This document shows positions 38,686-47,193 of a stretch of 64,000 nucleotides of DNA, in pieces (the first letter of the stretch is position 1; each line of letters starts with the position of its first letter). This stretch comes from Marinomonas atlantica (lineage in GTDB: Bacteria; Pseudomonadota; Gammaproteobacteria; Pseudomonadales; Marinomonadaceae). Position numbers and translations under genes: made by a program. Under the pieces are notes generated by a model. It was not told the origin of the DNA. It saw only the letters and a program-made list of their open reading frames with translations, and did not search any database. The stretch spans positions 62,001-126,000 of the forward strand of contig NZ_LTAW01000008.1 of NCBI RefSeq assembly GCF_001639725.1. The letters are read 5' to 3'.

Positions 38686-39537
38686 ATGAATCAGACAATT
38701 CCGCAGTTCGGTTTATACGGTGAGGGACGCTGGATCGATCATCCAGACTTTGTTCACATAGAAGATATTGCCGCACGCAGTAGCCATTTGGGTTGGCATA
38801 TAAAAGCACATCAACACACTCAATTAGTGCAACTGCTGTTACTGAAAAGTGGCTCGGTGCAACTACAACTAGATACCCAAACCCGTTTCCTAGAAGGCTG
38901 CTGGGGGATCATTATTCCTCCTGGGACCGTGCATAGCTTTCGGTTTGCCCCTCAAACAGATGGACGTGTGCTATCTATCTCAGATGCGCTACTAGGAGAT
39001 GAATATGCCAATAGTGCCTTTGTGACTACGTCGGGTTGCCTTAATTTCAATGGGGACGCTGAAGAGTTTAGTCACTTGTGGCAACTGATTACGTTACTGG
39101 AACATGAATTTCATCATGTGAAAGATCATAAAAATACGCTTATTGAGCATTTACTAAAAGCCATACTGATATTTGTCGAGCGACACCACACAGTTAACGT
39201 TGCCCAACGACAAACCCAAGACGAACTCACATTGCAGCGCTTGAAAAGTCTCGTGAATAACCATCTTACGGATCATTGGAAATTAACGGACTATGCAACA
39301 CAGCTCAATGTGTCGGATAAAAAGCTCAACCGGCTCACCCAACACGCTTTTGGCAAGACCGTTATACAACTCACACACGAGCATTTATTAATGGAGGCCA
39401 AACGTCATCTAATCTATACCCAGAAATCGGTTGAACAAATTGCGTACGACTTAGGCTTCAAAGACCCCGGATATTTCTCACGATTTTTTAAACGCTGTGA
39501 AAACATCACACCTGGGCAGTACAGACAGCAACTCTAG
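38686..39537 (+). CDS. AraC-family regulator, probable activator of pobA
   Basis: The 283-residue protein has an N-terminal cupin-like sensing domain (about 40-100, IIPPGTVHSFRF) and a C-terminal AraC DNA-binding domain with two helix-turn-helix units (about 190-283; closing motif DLGFKDPGYFSRFFKR, then TPGQYRQQL). It resembles the AraC-type PobR/PobC regulators of Pseudomonas that respond to 4-hydroxybenzoate. It is divergent from pobA with direct repeats between, which supports that role. Confidence 0.85.
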   Translation: MNQTIPQFGLYGEGRWIDHPDFVHIEDIAARSSHLGWHIKAHQHTQLVQLLLLKSGSVQLQLDTQTRFLEGCWGIIIPPGTVHSFRFAPQTDGRVLSISDALLGDEYANSAFVTTSGCLNFNGDAEEFSHLWQLITLLEHEFHHVKDHKNTLIEHLLKAILIFVERHHTVNVAQRQTQDELTLQRLKSLVNNHLTDHWKLTDYATQLNVSDKKLNRLTQHAFGKTVIQLTHEHLLMEAKRHLIYTQKSVEQIAYDLGFKDPGYFSRFFKRCENITPGQYRQQL

Positions 39538-39689
39538 CACTCCAAAAAACCTAAATAATTGATTATTAAACAATAAAAACAAATGGTTAGTTTTTTTCAT
39601 CTATCTACTGAAAATTGATCGTTTGTTTATTAAGTGGCCAGTGATTACTATTTAATCATCTTAAAGCCAATACTTTTCTGGAGAAAACT

Positions 39690-39863
39690 ATGAACAACTC
39701 ATTCGATCACTTAGATACAGAATACTATGTAGAACGTGCTTACCAGCTGCGTAGTGAATACGTTGCCGCCGCTGTAAAGTCTCTTGTTGCCCGCATCAAG
39801 TCTGCTCTAACTTCTGGCAAACGTTCAACTTCTGCACCCTTACAAGGTAACCCAGTTCACTAA
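39690..39863 (+). CDS. 57-residue protein, function unknown (DUF1127/RSP_7527-like?)
   Basis: The frame MNNSFDHLDTEYYVERAYQLR and so on is preceded by CTGGAG 7 bases before ATG. An amphipathic helix, with AYQLRSEYVAAAVKSLVARI, resembles the small RSP_7527/DUF1127-like proteins of proteobacteria, some of which are stress- or sRNA-linked. The tail is Ser/Thr/Lys-rich. The call is tentative because it rests on a short similarity from memory. The neighbourhood gives no hint. Confidence 0.6.
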   Translation: MNNSFDHLDTEYYVERAYQLRSEYVAAAVKSLVARIKSALTSGKRSTSAPLQGNPVH

Positions 39864-40112
39864 GTTTGGCGTCCTTGATTGGCATTTTTGCCAATATTCG
39901 TTACTGATCGCAACAGTAAAAACAAAAATACGATCAGCATAACGAAGCCCCTCTCATGTACTAATCTAATATCATTTTGCCCTATATCAAACCTTCCTTT
40001 ATTTACACTTAGTTTTTAGATCAATCCCTGCACTACAAAAACCTGTCATATATCTGTCATCATTTGTTCATATCATAGCGACATATTCTTGGCACAAAGT
40101 GGCGGCACGGAC

Positions 40113-41900
40113 ATGCAACTAGACAGCTCATCATTACTTAATAAGGTTTTAGAAGAAGGCCTAATAACGCCTCTATTTCAACCGATTTATGATCTAACTT
40201 CAGGCCATATTTTTGGCTATGAAGCGCTGTCTCGTGGCCCAAAAGACACTGAGCTGTTTGCCCCAGACGTTTTATTTCCATTTGCTCAAGCACAAGGGCG
40301 ATTACACGAACTCGAGCTTTTGTGCCGTGAACGTGCCATCTCACGTTTTGTCGAACTTCAACTTCCAGGCCAACTTTTTCTTAATGTCAGCGCCTCTCTA
40401 CTGAGCTCTCCAGACCATCAAAAAGGCATGACATTATCCATTTTGAAAGACCTTGGGTTAAATCAAAATAACATTGTTATTGAACTCTCTGAAAAGCACC
40501 CCTACGATCAAAATGGTCTTACCCATCAAAGTGTCGAGCATTATCGTGAAATGGGGTTTCAGGTCGCTATAGACGACTTGGGGGCTGGTTACTCTGGACT
40601 TCGTCTCTGGTCTGAAGTTAGACCCGATATTGTAAAGCTCGACAAACACTTTATTGAAGGCATCGACCGCGATGAGGTTAAGCGTGAGTTTGTTCGATCC
40701 ATCATTAGCATTTCTCAGCGATTACGATGTGCTTTGGTGGCCGAAGGGATTGAGCATAAAGAAGAGCTAGATCAATTACTTGAGTTGGGCGTACGCTTTG
40801 GACAAGGTTTCTTTTTACAACACCCTAGTCCATTACCGAATACAGAACCTCATGAGTATTTGCTTAATCATGTAACGAAGCGCAATAAATTCCACGCTCA
40901 ACAAGGAGAAACCGTACAATCATTAAATCGAGAATCAGTTTTCGTTGAAAGCACCCGTCCTTTAAACGAAGTGGCAAAACTTTTCAAAAAAAACAAAAAC
41001 ATTTTCGCGCTGCCTGTTGTGGAAAATGGTAAACCGTTAGGGATTATTCGCCGACATGCATTACATGAGCTGTTTTCAACCCCCTATGGTCGTGCACTGT
41101 ACGAAAACAAATCCGCGTTAGCAGTTACCTCTACAGATGTGCTGATTGTCGAAAGCAATGTATCCTTAGCCAGTGTTTCGACGATGTTTACTGATCAAGA
41201 CACCGACTTGGTCAATAATGAAATCGTGATCGTACACGAAGGGCTATACTTTGGATTAGGACACTTAAAAGACTTACTGAAACGTATTACAGAGCTGAAG
41301 ATTCAAAACGCGACTTACTCCAACCCCCTAACACTTTTGCCGGGTAACGTACCGATTAACCGTGAGATTGATCGACGCTTATTGGCTGAGCACGACTTCT
41401 ATGTAGCGTATTTTGATTTAAACAACTTTAAACCGTTTAATGATTATTATGGCTACGCTAAAGGTGATGCCATAATCCAATTGGTCGGTAGTATTTTACG
41501 TAGTGTCGTAACCTCAGAAGAGAACTTCATTGGACATGTTGGCGGCGATGATTTTGTGGTCATCTTCCAAGAAGAAAACTGGTGTGATCAATGTCATATC
41601 ATCCTTGAGCGATTCGCAGCAGAAGTGATTAAATTCTATAACCCTGCCGACCTTGATGAAGGTGGCATTTGGACTAAAAGTCGTGATGGCGATCATACTT
41701 TTTTTGATGTTCTAAGTTTGGCCATTGGTGTTGTGAACCCAAACCCAAAGGTATGTGATAGCCACCACTTCGTTGCAGAGTTAGCCGCTCAAGCCAAGAA
41801 ATCAGCCAAGCAACGAGGTGGCAATCAAATATACCAACAACCCTACCAATACCACTACGACGATGACATTCCAGCTGAAGTCAATCGTTGTTGCGGCTAG
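40113..41900 (+). CDS. EAL-CBS-GGDEF cyclic-di-GMP protein
   Basis: The 595-residue soluble protein (start at MQLDSSSL) has an N-terminal EAL phosphodiesterase domain (about 10-245) with EALSRG, DDLGAGYSGL and an intact catalytic tail (VAEGIEHKEEL). A CBS pair covers about 270-390 (FALPVVENGKPLGIIRR). A C-terminal GGDEF domain has GGDDF in the active-site place. This EAL-first order with CBS between is that of a known gammaproteobacterial family. Dual or degenerate activity cannot be decided; GGDDF may still be active. A longer start at a TTG (40089) is less likely. Confidence 0.9.
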   Translation: MQLDSSSLLNKVLEEGLITPLFQPIYDLTSGHIFGYEALSRGPKDTELFAPDVLFPFAQAQGRLHELELLCRERAISRFVELQLPGQLFLNVSASLLSSPDHQKGMTLSILKDLGLNQNNIVIELSEKHPYDQNGLTHQSVEHYREMGFQVAIDDLGAGYSGLRLWSEVRPDIVKLDKHFIEGIDRDEVKREFVRSIISISQRLRCALVAEGIEHKEELDQLLELGVRFGQGFFLQHPSPLPNTEPHEYLLNHVTKRNKFHAQQGETVQSLNRESVFVESTRPLNEVAKLFKKNKNIFALPVVENGKPLGIIRRHALHELFSTPYGRALYENKSALAVTSTDVLIVESNVSLASVSTMFTDQDTDLVNNEIVIVHEGLYFGLGHLKDLLKRITELKIQNATYSNPLTLLPGNVPINREIDRRLLAEHDFYVAYFDLNNFKPFNDYYGYAKGDAIIQLVGSILRSVVTSEENFIGHVGGDDFVVIFQEENWCDQCHIILERFAAEVIKFYNPADLDEGGIWTKSRDGDHTFFDVLSLAIGVVNPNPKVCDSHHFVAELAAQAKKSAKQRGGNQIYQQPYQYHYDDDIPAEVNRCCG

Positions 41901-41983
41901 ATCTCATCAATTCGACATCTAGGCTTCACGAAAGCGTCACGTAACCTCTCTAGCCTAAAGCTATCAGCTAAAGAGGTTAGCCT

Positions 41984-42781
41984 ATGAAGACTCAATTCCG
42001 CGCGGTTTTTATTTCAGATGTCCACCTTGGTACAAAAGCTTGCCAAGCGGAACACTTACTCGATTTTCTTCATAAAATAGAGACCGAAAACCTCTATTTG
42101 GTCGGAGACATTATCGACTTAATTGAAATGCGCAAACGCGCTTACTTCAACGATACGCAACAGCAAGTTGTACAACGAATTTTAGAGTTGGCAAAGCTAG
42201 GTACTAAGGTAACCTACATCCCTGGCAACCATGATGCATTCTTTCGTCAATTTTGCGGTCAAACTCTTTCAGGCGTTGCATTAGAGCAGCAAGCAATTCA
42301 CACCACAGCAGATGGCCGTCGCTTTCTAGTTAGCCATGGGGATGAGTTTGATCAAATGGTAAAAGTCAGCCCATTTATGCTAGCAATTGGTGACAAAGTC
42401 CATGGATTAATGCTGTCTTTAAATCGCCATTTCAATCGCATTAGACGCGCCTTTGGACGACCTTACTGGTCTTTTGCAGGTTACCTCAAACAGCACGTCA
42501 GTAAAGCACAAGAGTTCATCACCCGCTTTGAAACCGCGGCGATCAAAACTGCACGAAATAAAAAACTAGATGGGTATATTGGTGGACATATCCATTTTGC
42601 ACGCTTTCAACGTCAAGGTGATGTGTTGTACTGCAACGATGGGGATTGGGTAGAACACTGTACCGCACTAGTAGAGCATGAGGATGGCGAATTGCAGCTA
42701 TTACATTGGTCAGAACAGCCTTGCTTCCTCGCCAGTGAACCCAGCCACGAAACACTTGGAACAACACCTTCCTTGGCTTAA
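41984..42781 (+). CDS. UDP-2,3-diacylglucosamine diphosphatase-like metallophosphoesterase (LpxH-like)
   Basis: The 265-residue cytoplasmic protein has all calcineurin-like metal motifs: SDVHLGTKA (D, H), GDIIDL, GNHDAFF, SHGDEFD and GHIHFARF. It belongs to the LpxH/LpxH2-like family, which cleaves UDP-diacylglucosamine in lipid A synthesis, but family members near no lpx gene often have unproven substrates. Upstream is AGAGG before the ATG. It converges on the exonuclease gene with 24 bases between stops. Confidence 0.85.
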   Translation: MKTQFRAVFISDVHLGTKACQAEHLLDFLHKIETENLYLVGDIIDLIEMRKRAYFNDTQQQVVQRILELAKLGTKVTYIPGNHDAFFRQFCGQTLSGVALEQQAIHTTADGRRFLVSHGDEFDQMVKVSPFMLAIGDKVHGLMLSLNRHFNRIRRAFGRPYWSFAGYLKQHVSKAQEFITRFETAAIKTARNKKLDGYIGGHIHFARFQRQGDVLYCNDGDWVEHCTALVEHEDGELQLLHWSEQPCFLASEPSHETLGTTPSLA

Positions 42782-42783
42782 TA

Positions 42784-42820
42784 AATAAGGCTGTTTGGCT
42801 CGCGTTTAAGGCGCCTTATT
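42784..42820. terminator. possible shared terminator of convergent genes
   Basis: Inverted repeat AATAAGGC/GCCTTATT (42784-42791 with 42813-42820) with a long loop, between the LpxH-like gene and the exonuclease gene, overlapping the stop of the latter. Confidence 0.4.
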
Positions 42821-43486
42821 ATTGGATGATAAACGAGCTCGGCCACCGCCGATACGGACTAATTCCTGCAAGCTAGGCGCATGATCATTAAAATGCGCCA
42901 CTTGCGCTAACAACAGCTCCGCGGTAGCCATGGCATCAGTGAGCGCATCGTGTCCAGGGTAGTCAGGTAAACCATAACGCTCACGGCAAGCAGGTAAGCG
43001 ATAACCACCGTCACCAATGACTTCTTGAGCACGGCTGCGACGTTGCATTTCCACCTGCATGGTATCGATCCAATCAAATGCCAGCGCAGGCATGGGCTGA
43101 GTCTGCCAGAGGGATTTTAAAAAGCCCAATTCCAGTGGTGAGTAATGAACCACCAGTATCTTATCTTTCATAATCTGTCGTAAGTAACGCAGCACACTCT
43201 CATGACGACGCCCTTGCTCCATTACATCAGAGTCGGTAATCATATGTATTCCGACACTGACGTCATCAATCTCAGCAGAGTCTAATAATAAATGCTGAGC
43301 CGTATCCAGTTGAATCGCGCCATTTTCAATCAACACCCAGCCTAAACTAATTACCTGATGCTGCTTGGGATCCAACCCTGTGGTTTCCATATCTAACACG
43401 AAATAAGAATGCTCATACCAAGGCTTCGTTTGCTCTTCACGCCGCTCACGCCAGCTATCAATAGCTTGAAAAATACGCTTTGGCAT
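42806..43486 (-). CDS. DnaQ-like 3'-5' exonuclease
   Basis: This is a DEDDh exonuclease related to the polymerase III proofreading subunit. It is about 226 residues from MPKRIFQ (an overlapping ATG 3 codons upstream at 43495 is an alternative). ExoI is LDMETTGLDP, ExoII is near VHYSPLELGFL, and ExoIII has GHDALTDAMAT with its His and Asp. It starts just at the stop of the DUF294 protein gene, so the two are translationally linked. The pair also occurs in Pseudomonas as I recall. Substrate unknown. Confidence 0.88.
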   Translation of the reverse strand: MPKRIFQAIDSWRERREEQTKPWYEHSYFVLDMETTGLDPKQHQVISLGWVLIENGAIQLDTAQHLLLDSAEIDDVSVGIHMITDSDVMEQGRRHESVLRYLRQIMKDKILVVHYSPLELGFLKSLWQTQPMPALAFDWIDTMQVEMQRRSRAQEVIGDGGYRLPACRERYGLPDYPGHDALTDAMATAELLLAQVAHFNDHAPSLQELVRIGGGRARLSSNNKAP

Positions 43487-43487
43487 C

Positions 43488-45353
43488 TTATGCATAACCT
43501 CTAGCAAAACGTTGCAAGGCAGCAGATTGCCCGTCTGCGATGATGGCAAACGTCGACTTTAAGTGTTTACGCTCTAGCGAACTTAGTTCAGACGGATCTA
43601 AATAAGCACTCGGCTCACCTGTGGTTTGCCAATGTTGACGCTGCGCTTGTAGGCGAAGCTCATTCAGCTCATCCCATGCGTCCATCAAGTTTCGGGCAAT
43701 GTCCAACCCCATCAGTTTTTCCCGAGCGGCCTGTTCAAGACGATCTTTTGTCGCCACATGATAGCGCTTACAACCTAGCCCATAAATTCGGGCCAAATCA
43801 TTAATCAATGCTAAGCCCTGATGCTTTAGATCTAATTGATGCTTGTGCTCACCTGAGGACTCGAGCAAAAAATTGCGGAAGAAACCAATTGGAGGTTTAG
43901 AGGCCGTAGCTGTTCGAGTTAAGGTGGCTAAAAACAGCGAGGTTTTGGCAACACGTGATTGCATATCTTGAATCAGTTCTGTTACACCGTTTTCATCACC
44001 GTAAACACAACGAATATCAAAGAAAATACTGGCGTTCAGTAAAGACGAAGGTGAGCTGGCTTCAACCCAATTGGCAAATGTTTGCTTCCAACCGTCCTGG
44101 GTCAAACGCCACTTCTTATTCGACGCCATAATGTCACCAGGACAACTGCGAATACCGCATTGTGCTAAGCCATCACAGATAAATTGGGCCAGTTTCGCGA
44201 AATACTGAGCTTGTTCGGATGTCGGCTCTTGGGACAACATCATGCCATTGTCTTGATCGCTGCCAAGCGATTGATCTTTACGAGCTTGTGAACCGAATAC
44301 TAGGAACTGAAAAGCAAAAGGTGCTGCACCATATCGTTCGATGCCCAGCTCAATAATTCGTCGCGTTAAACTGTCACTGATTGCCGCAATAACGCTACCA
44401 ATGTCTGTGGTTTTCATATCAGTCAGGATCAGATTTACAATCAAATTGTTCAACTGCTGACACACTTCTCGAAGACTGGTGATATCCGTCTGACGATTAA
44501 TCTGATTGATAAGAAGTAATGGACTAAGTTCTTGATGCCTCAATAGATCTGCAGCTGTGATCATACCAACAGGCGTATGATCAGACTCGACAACAGGCAA
44601 GTGATGAATATTTTTTTCGCTCATCAAGGTCTGCGCGTGCATCACCAAACTTCTTGAATCAATCGAGGCTGGAGCATGCGTCATCACATCGCTAAGCGGT
44701 ATGTCGGCTGATGCTCCGACGGCCAACACTCTTGAGCGTAAATCTCGGTCTGTGACAATGCCGACGAGTCTGTCTTTCTCCAATACTAGAATCGAACTGA
44801 CACGAGCGTCAGTCATGACAGAGGCGGCTTGCTGCACGGTATCTGTAACACTTGCAGTAATTAGATTACGCGCCATGATTTGGCTAATCGAAGTGGAGAG
44901 CTGCAGTACCGGAGTGGCCAAATCTGTTGCGTGAGCTCGAGATAATTTACGCAGTCGACTGGTACGTGTATGAGCAAAAAACAATGCAAACTCTTCGCTT
45001 TCCTGCAGCAGCTCTTGAAAGCCATCTTTTTGAAAACGGTAGATAAGGCTGTCTTCTAACACAACGACTTGTAACCCGTCTGGGTTTTGCTCCAAGACAC
45101 TGGATACACCAAAACAATCGCCATCGGCCAGCTTATCTACTAGCCCGCCTTTTGCTGAACGGATTTCACACGCACCGCGTCGAATCAGGTGCAGCGTAGC
45201 ACGCGAACCTTCTAGATTAAGCTTCTCACCTTGCCTCGCATACGTGAGCTCGACGCCACCGAGTAGATGTTTTTGCTGTACGGATGTTAGACCTGAAAAC
45301 GGAGGCGTACTGTCTATAAATTTTAGGACTTCTGGGATATCTATCGCTGCCAT
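43488..45353 (-). CDS. cNMP-binding/CBS/DUF294 nucleotidyltransferase-like protein
   Basis: The 621-residue soluble protein has a CRP-like cyclic-nucleotide fold (about 15-135), two CBS domains (about 155-275), a DUF294 nucleotidyltransferase-like domain with FGSQARKDQ and SDQDNG (the GSxxR and DxD-like core), and a DUF294 C-terminal helical domain. The role is unproven; such proteins are thought to sense nucleotides and modify a partner. It is translationally coupled to the DnaQ-like exonuclease and is 138 bases downstream of siaD on the same strand. Confidence 0.9.
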   Translation of the reverse strand: MAAIDIPEVLKFIDSTPPFSGLTSVQQKHLLGGVELTYARQGEKLNLEGSRATLHLIRRGACEIRSAKGGLVDKLADGDCFGVSSVLEQNPDGLQVVVLEDSLIYRFQKDGFQELLQESEEFALFFAHTRTSRLRKLSRAHATDLATPVLQLSTSISQIMARNLITASVTDTVQQAASVMTDARVSSILVLEKDRLVGIVTDRDLRSRVLAVGASADIPLSDVMTHAPASIDSRSLVMHAQTLMSEKNIHHLPVVESDHTPVGMITAADLLRHQELSPLLLINQINRQTDITSLREVCQQLNNLIVNLILTDMKTTDIGSVIAAISDSLTRRIIELGIERYGAAPFAFQFLVFGSQARKDQSLGSDQDNGMMLSQEPTSEQAQYFAKLAQFICDGLAQCGIRSCPGDIMASNKKWRLTQDGWKQTFANWVEASSPSSLLNASIFFDIRCVYGDENGVTELIQDMQSRVAKTSLFLATLTRTATASKPPIGFFRNFLLESSGEHKHQLDLKHQGLALINDLARIYGLGCKRYHVATKDRLEQAAREKLMGLDIARNLMDAWDELNELRLQAQRQHWQTTGEPSAYLDPSELSSLERKHLKSTFAIIADGQSAALQRFARGYA

Positions 45354-45491
45354 AAACCAAATACCTAATGTTATTTTTATGGTTTAAAGATACGTCGAGA
45401 TATCCACAGTTACCACCATGGATGAAGATTTAATACCAAGGTATAAGGATTCAAGACAAGAACTCGGTAGATTTAGTCGCGCTTTGGCAAT

Positions 45492-46271
45492 TTAGCTAAA
45501 CACGACTTTGTCGCGGCCGCTGTCTTTGGCGCGATAAAGCGCATCATCGGCACGAGTAATCAATGAATCGGCTGAGTCACCGATTTGATAATGGGAGACT
45601 CCAATACTGACCGTAGTGCGAATTTTAGTGTGATCACCCGCTTCAAAATAGGCTTCTCGAATCACCTTCGTCAACTGCTTCAAGCAAGATTCAACTTCTG
45701 CATGCTCTACCTGAGAGAAGATCACAAGAAACTCTTCGCCTCCCCAGCGGGAAATATGCCCTGAATCACCCACCGTAAGTTCAATTAAGTTACCAACAGA
45801 GACTAAAACATCGTCACCGATTAAGTGGCCAAATTCATCATTAATACGTTTAAAATAATCAATATCAATCATCGCAAGACGCACCGACTCGGGGCGCATA
45901 TCAAACTCCGCTTTTAAGCGCCGCAGCATTTTTCGACGATTCGGCAACCCTGTCAGAGCATCGATATAAGATGCTTGCTCTAGCTCAATGTTTGCTTCAC
46001 GCAAAGCAGTTTGATAACGATCTGAAATACGGGTAATTTTATCTAATTGACGAAGATGCTTATCAAAGCGCTCACTCAACGTTTTCTTTTTCTGAATCAT
46101 CATGTCCTGATAAGAATCAGACACTCGAATCAAATGCTCCATACGTGACCATTGATCTTGATTGTATTCCCATAGGGCTTCTAAAACGTCATGTAATGGA
46201 TGTTCTTGATGGGCCTCATCTGCGAGAGCCGCCAAAACACGCTGTTCGAGTTCTTTGATATTGTGCTTCAT
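45492..46271 (-). CDS. siaD: diguanylate cyclase SiaD
   Basis: SiaD makes cyclic-di-GMP when activated by SiaC. The 259-residue protein has an N-terminal helical/coiled region (about 1-95) and a GGDEF domain starting DALTGLPNRR, with GGEEF in ISRWGGEEFLVIF. No RxxD inhibitory motif is visible at its usual place (GDSG). Length is near that of P. aeruginosa SiaD (about 260). Its ATG overlaps the siaC stop (ATGA), matching the fixed order siaABCD. Confidence 0.92.
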   Translation of the reverse strand: MKHNIKELEQRVLAALADEAHQEHPLHDVLEALWEYNQDQWSRMEHLIRVSDSYQDMMIQKKKTLSERFDKHLRQLDKITRISDRYQTALREANIELEQASYIDALTGLPNRRKMLRRLKAEFDMRPESVRLAMIDIDYFKRINDEFGHLIGDDVLVSVGNLIELTVGDSGHISRWGGEEFLVIFSQVEHAEVESCLKQLTKVIREAYFEAGDHTKIRTTVSIGVSHYQIGDSADSLITRADDALYRAKDSGRDKVVFS

Positions 46272-46645
46272 TCTTGGCCTATGATATTAAACGCAAAGCT
46301 ACAATCTTCCTTAAATTCTTCTGCTAGCTCTGCAACACGCTCATTATCCACGTCATAACGCCAGTTAACCGTGACATCACGACCCTTTTGGTGATGTTCT
46401 TCAAGCTCATCAAAAATGTCCATCAGGACCTTAATGCTACTGGTATTCAAATACAGCAGTGCTAATTCAACCGTCATTGGTCGATCATTACTTTTAAGAT
46501 AGGTTGTGACCCATGCCACCAATTCGGAGTAAAACTCAAACGAATTCTCGGGGTAAGAATCACCTTCCATATACACCACACCGCGATTACTATCGGTTTC
46601 AATCAAAGGTGTTGCCTGGGTGGAAACAATGTTTAAATCTTTCAT
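46268..46645 (-). CDS. siaC: SiaC, phosphoregulated activator of SiaD (DUF1987)
   Basis: SiaC in its unphosphorylated form binds and activates SiaD; SiaB phosphorylates it and SiaA removes the phosphate. The 125-residue protein has the DUF1987 hallmark YLNTSSIK with Thr68, the same residue number as the phospho-threonine reported for P. aeruginosa SiaC. This strongly supports a conserved switch. It sits 10 bases after siaB and overlaps siaD. Confidence 0.92.
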   Translation of the reverse strand: MKDLNIVSTQATPLIETDSNRGVVYMEGDSYPENSFEFYSELVAWVTTYLKSNDRPMTVELALLYLNTSSIKVLMDIFDELEEHHQKGRDVTVNWRYDVDNERVAELAEEFKEDCSFAFNIIGQE

Positions 46646-46655
46646 GCTTTATTAC

Positions 46656-47192
46656 TCAAATTTGCACACTTAAACTAAAATAACTGGTGCCGTTGTCTAG
46701 TAATTGAAGAGTTGGAACAACGGGTGCTGATGCTTTTCGAGCAATGTCAATTAACCCCAACCCCGCACCACTGGTCGCCCCAACATCTCTTGGCTTTCGC
46801 AGCTGTTCTTTGTAGATTTTTTTAAGCCCTACTTTATCTAATGCCGCTAGCATAACGACTTGATCCATCAATCTTTGACCGTCTTCTTGACGTACTATAT
46901 TGCCCGCAGATACGTGATAATGCCCGTCACGGTAGCTTACAACTACCGTAGCAGTATCCGCACCTAACAGTTTTGAAGCCAAAGCGTAATGGCGAATATT
47001 TTGCGTTAGCTCAATGTATACAGCAAATACGTCTAATGCGTCGGCTGGTGATGCCTGCTCAGACTTCATGTAATTTCGCAATGCATTACCAATCTCTTCA
47101 ATCAAGCTGCGTGAGATAGGACCATTGAAGCACAATAGAATCTTTTCATTATCAAAACGTTTACGTAAGTCGAACAGGTCCGGCACTGACAT
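46656..47192 (-). CDS. siaB: SiaB, kinase of SiaC
   Basis: SiaB phosphorylates SiaC. The start is MSVPDLFDLR, which has a strong AGGAGG inside the siaA tail, and gives 178 residues; the longer frame runs back into siaA. The N-box-like helix (VYIELTQNIRHYA) and the G-rich loop (TSGAGLGLIDIARKA) show a HATPase/GHKL fold. It follows siaA with one base between stop and start. Confidence 0.9.
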   Translation of the reverse strand: MSVPDLFDLRKRFDNEKILLCFNGPISRSLIEEIGNALRNYMKSEQASPADALDVFAVYIELTQNIRHYALASKLLGADTATVVVSYRDGHYHVSAGNIVRQEDGQRLMDQVVMLAALDKVGLKKIYKEQLRKPRDVGATSGAGLGLIDIARKASAPVVPTLQLLDNGTSYFSLSVQI

Positions 47193-47193
47193 A

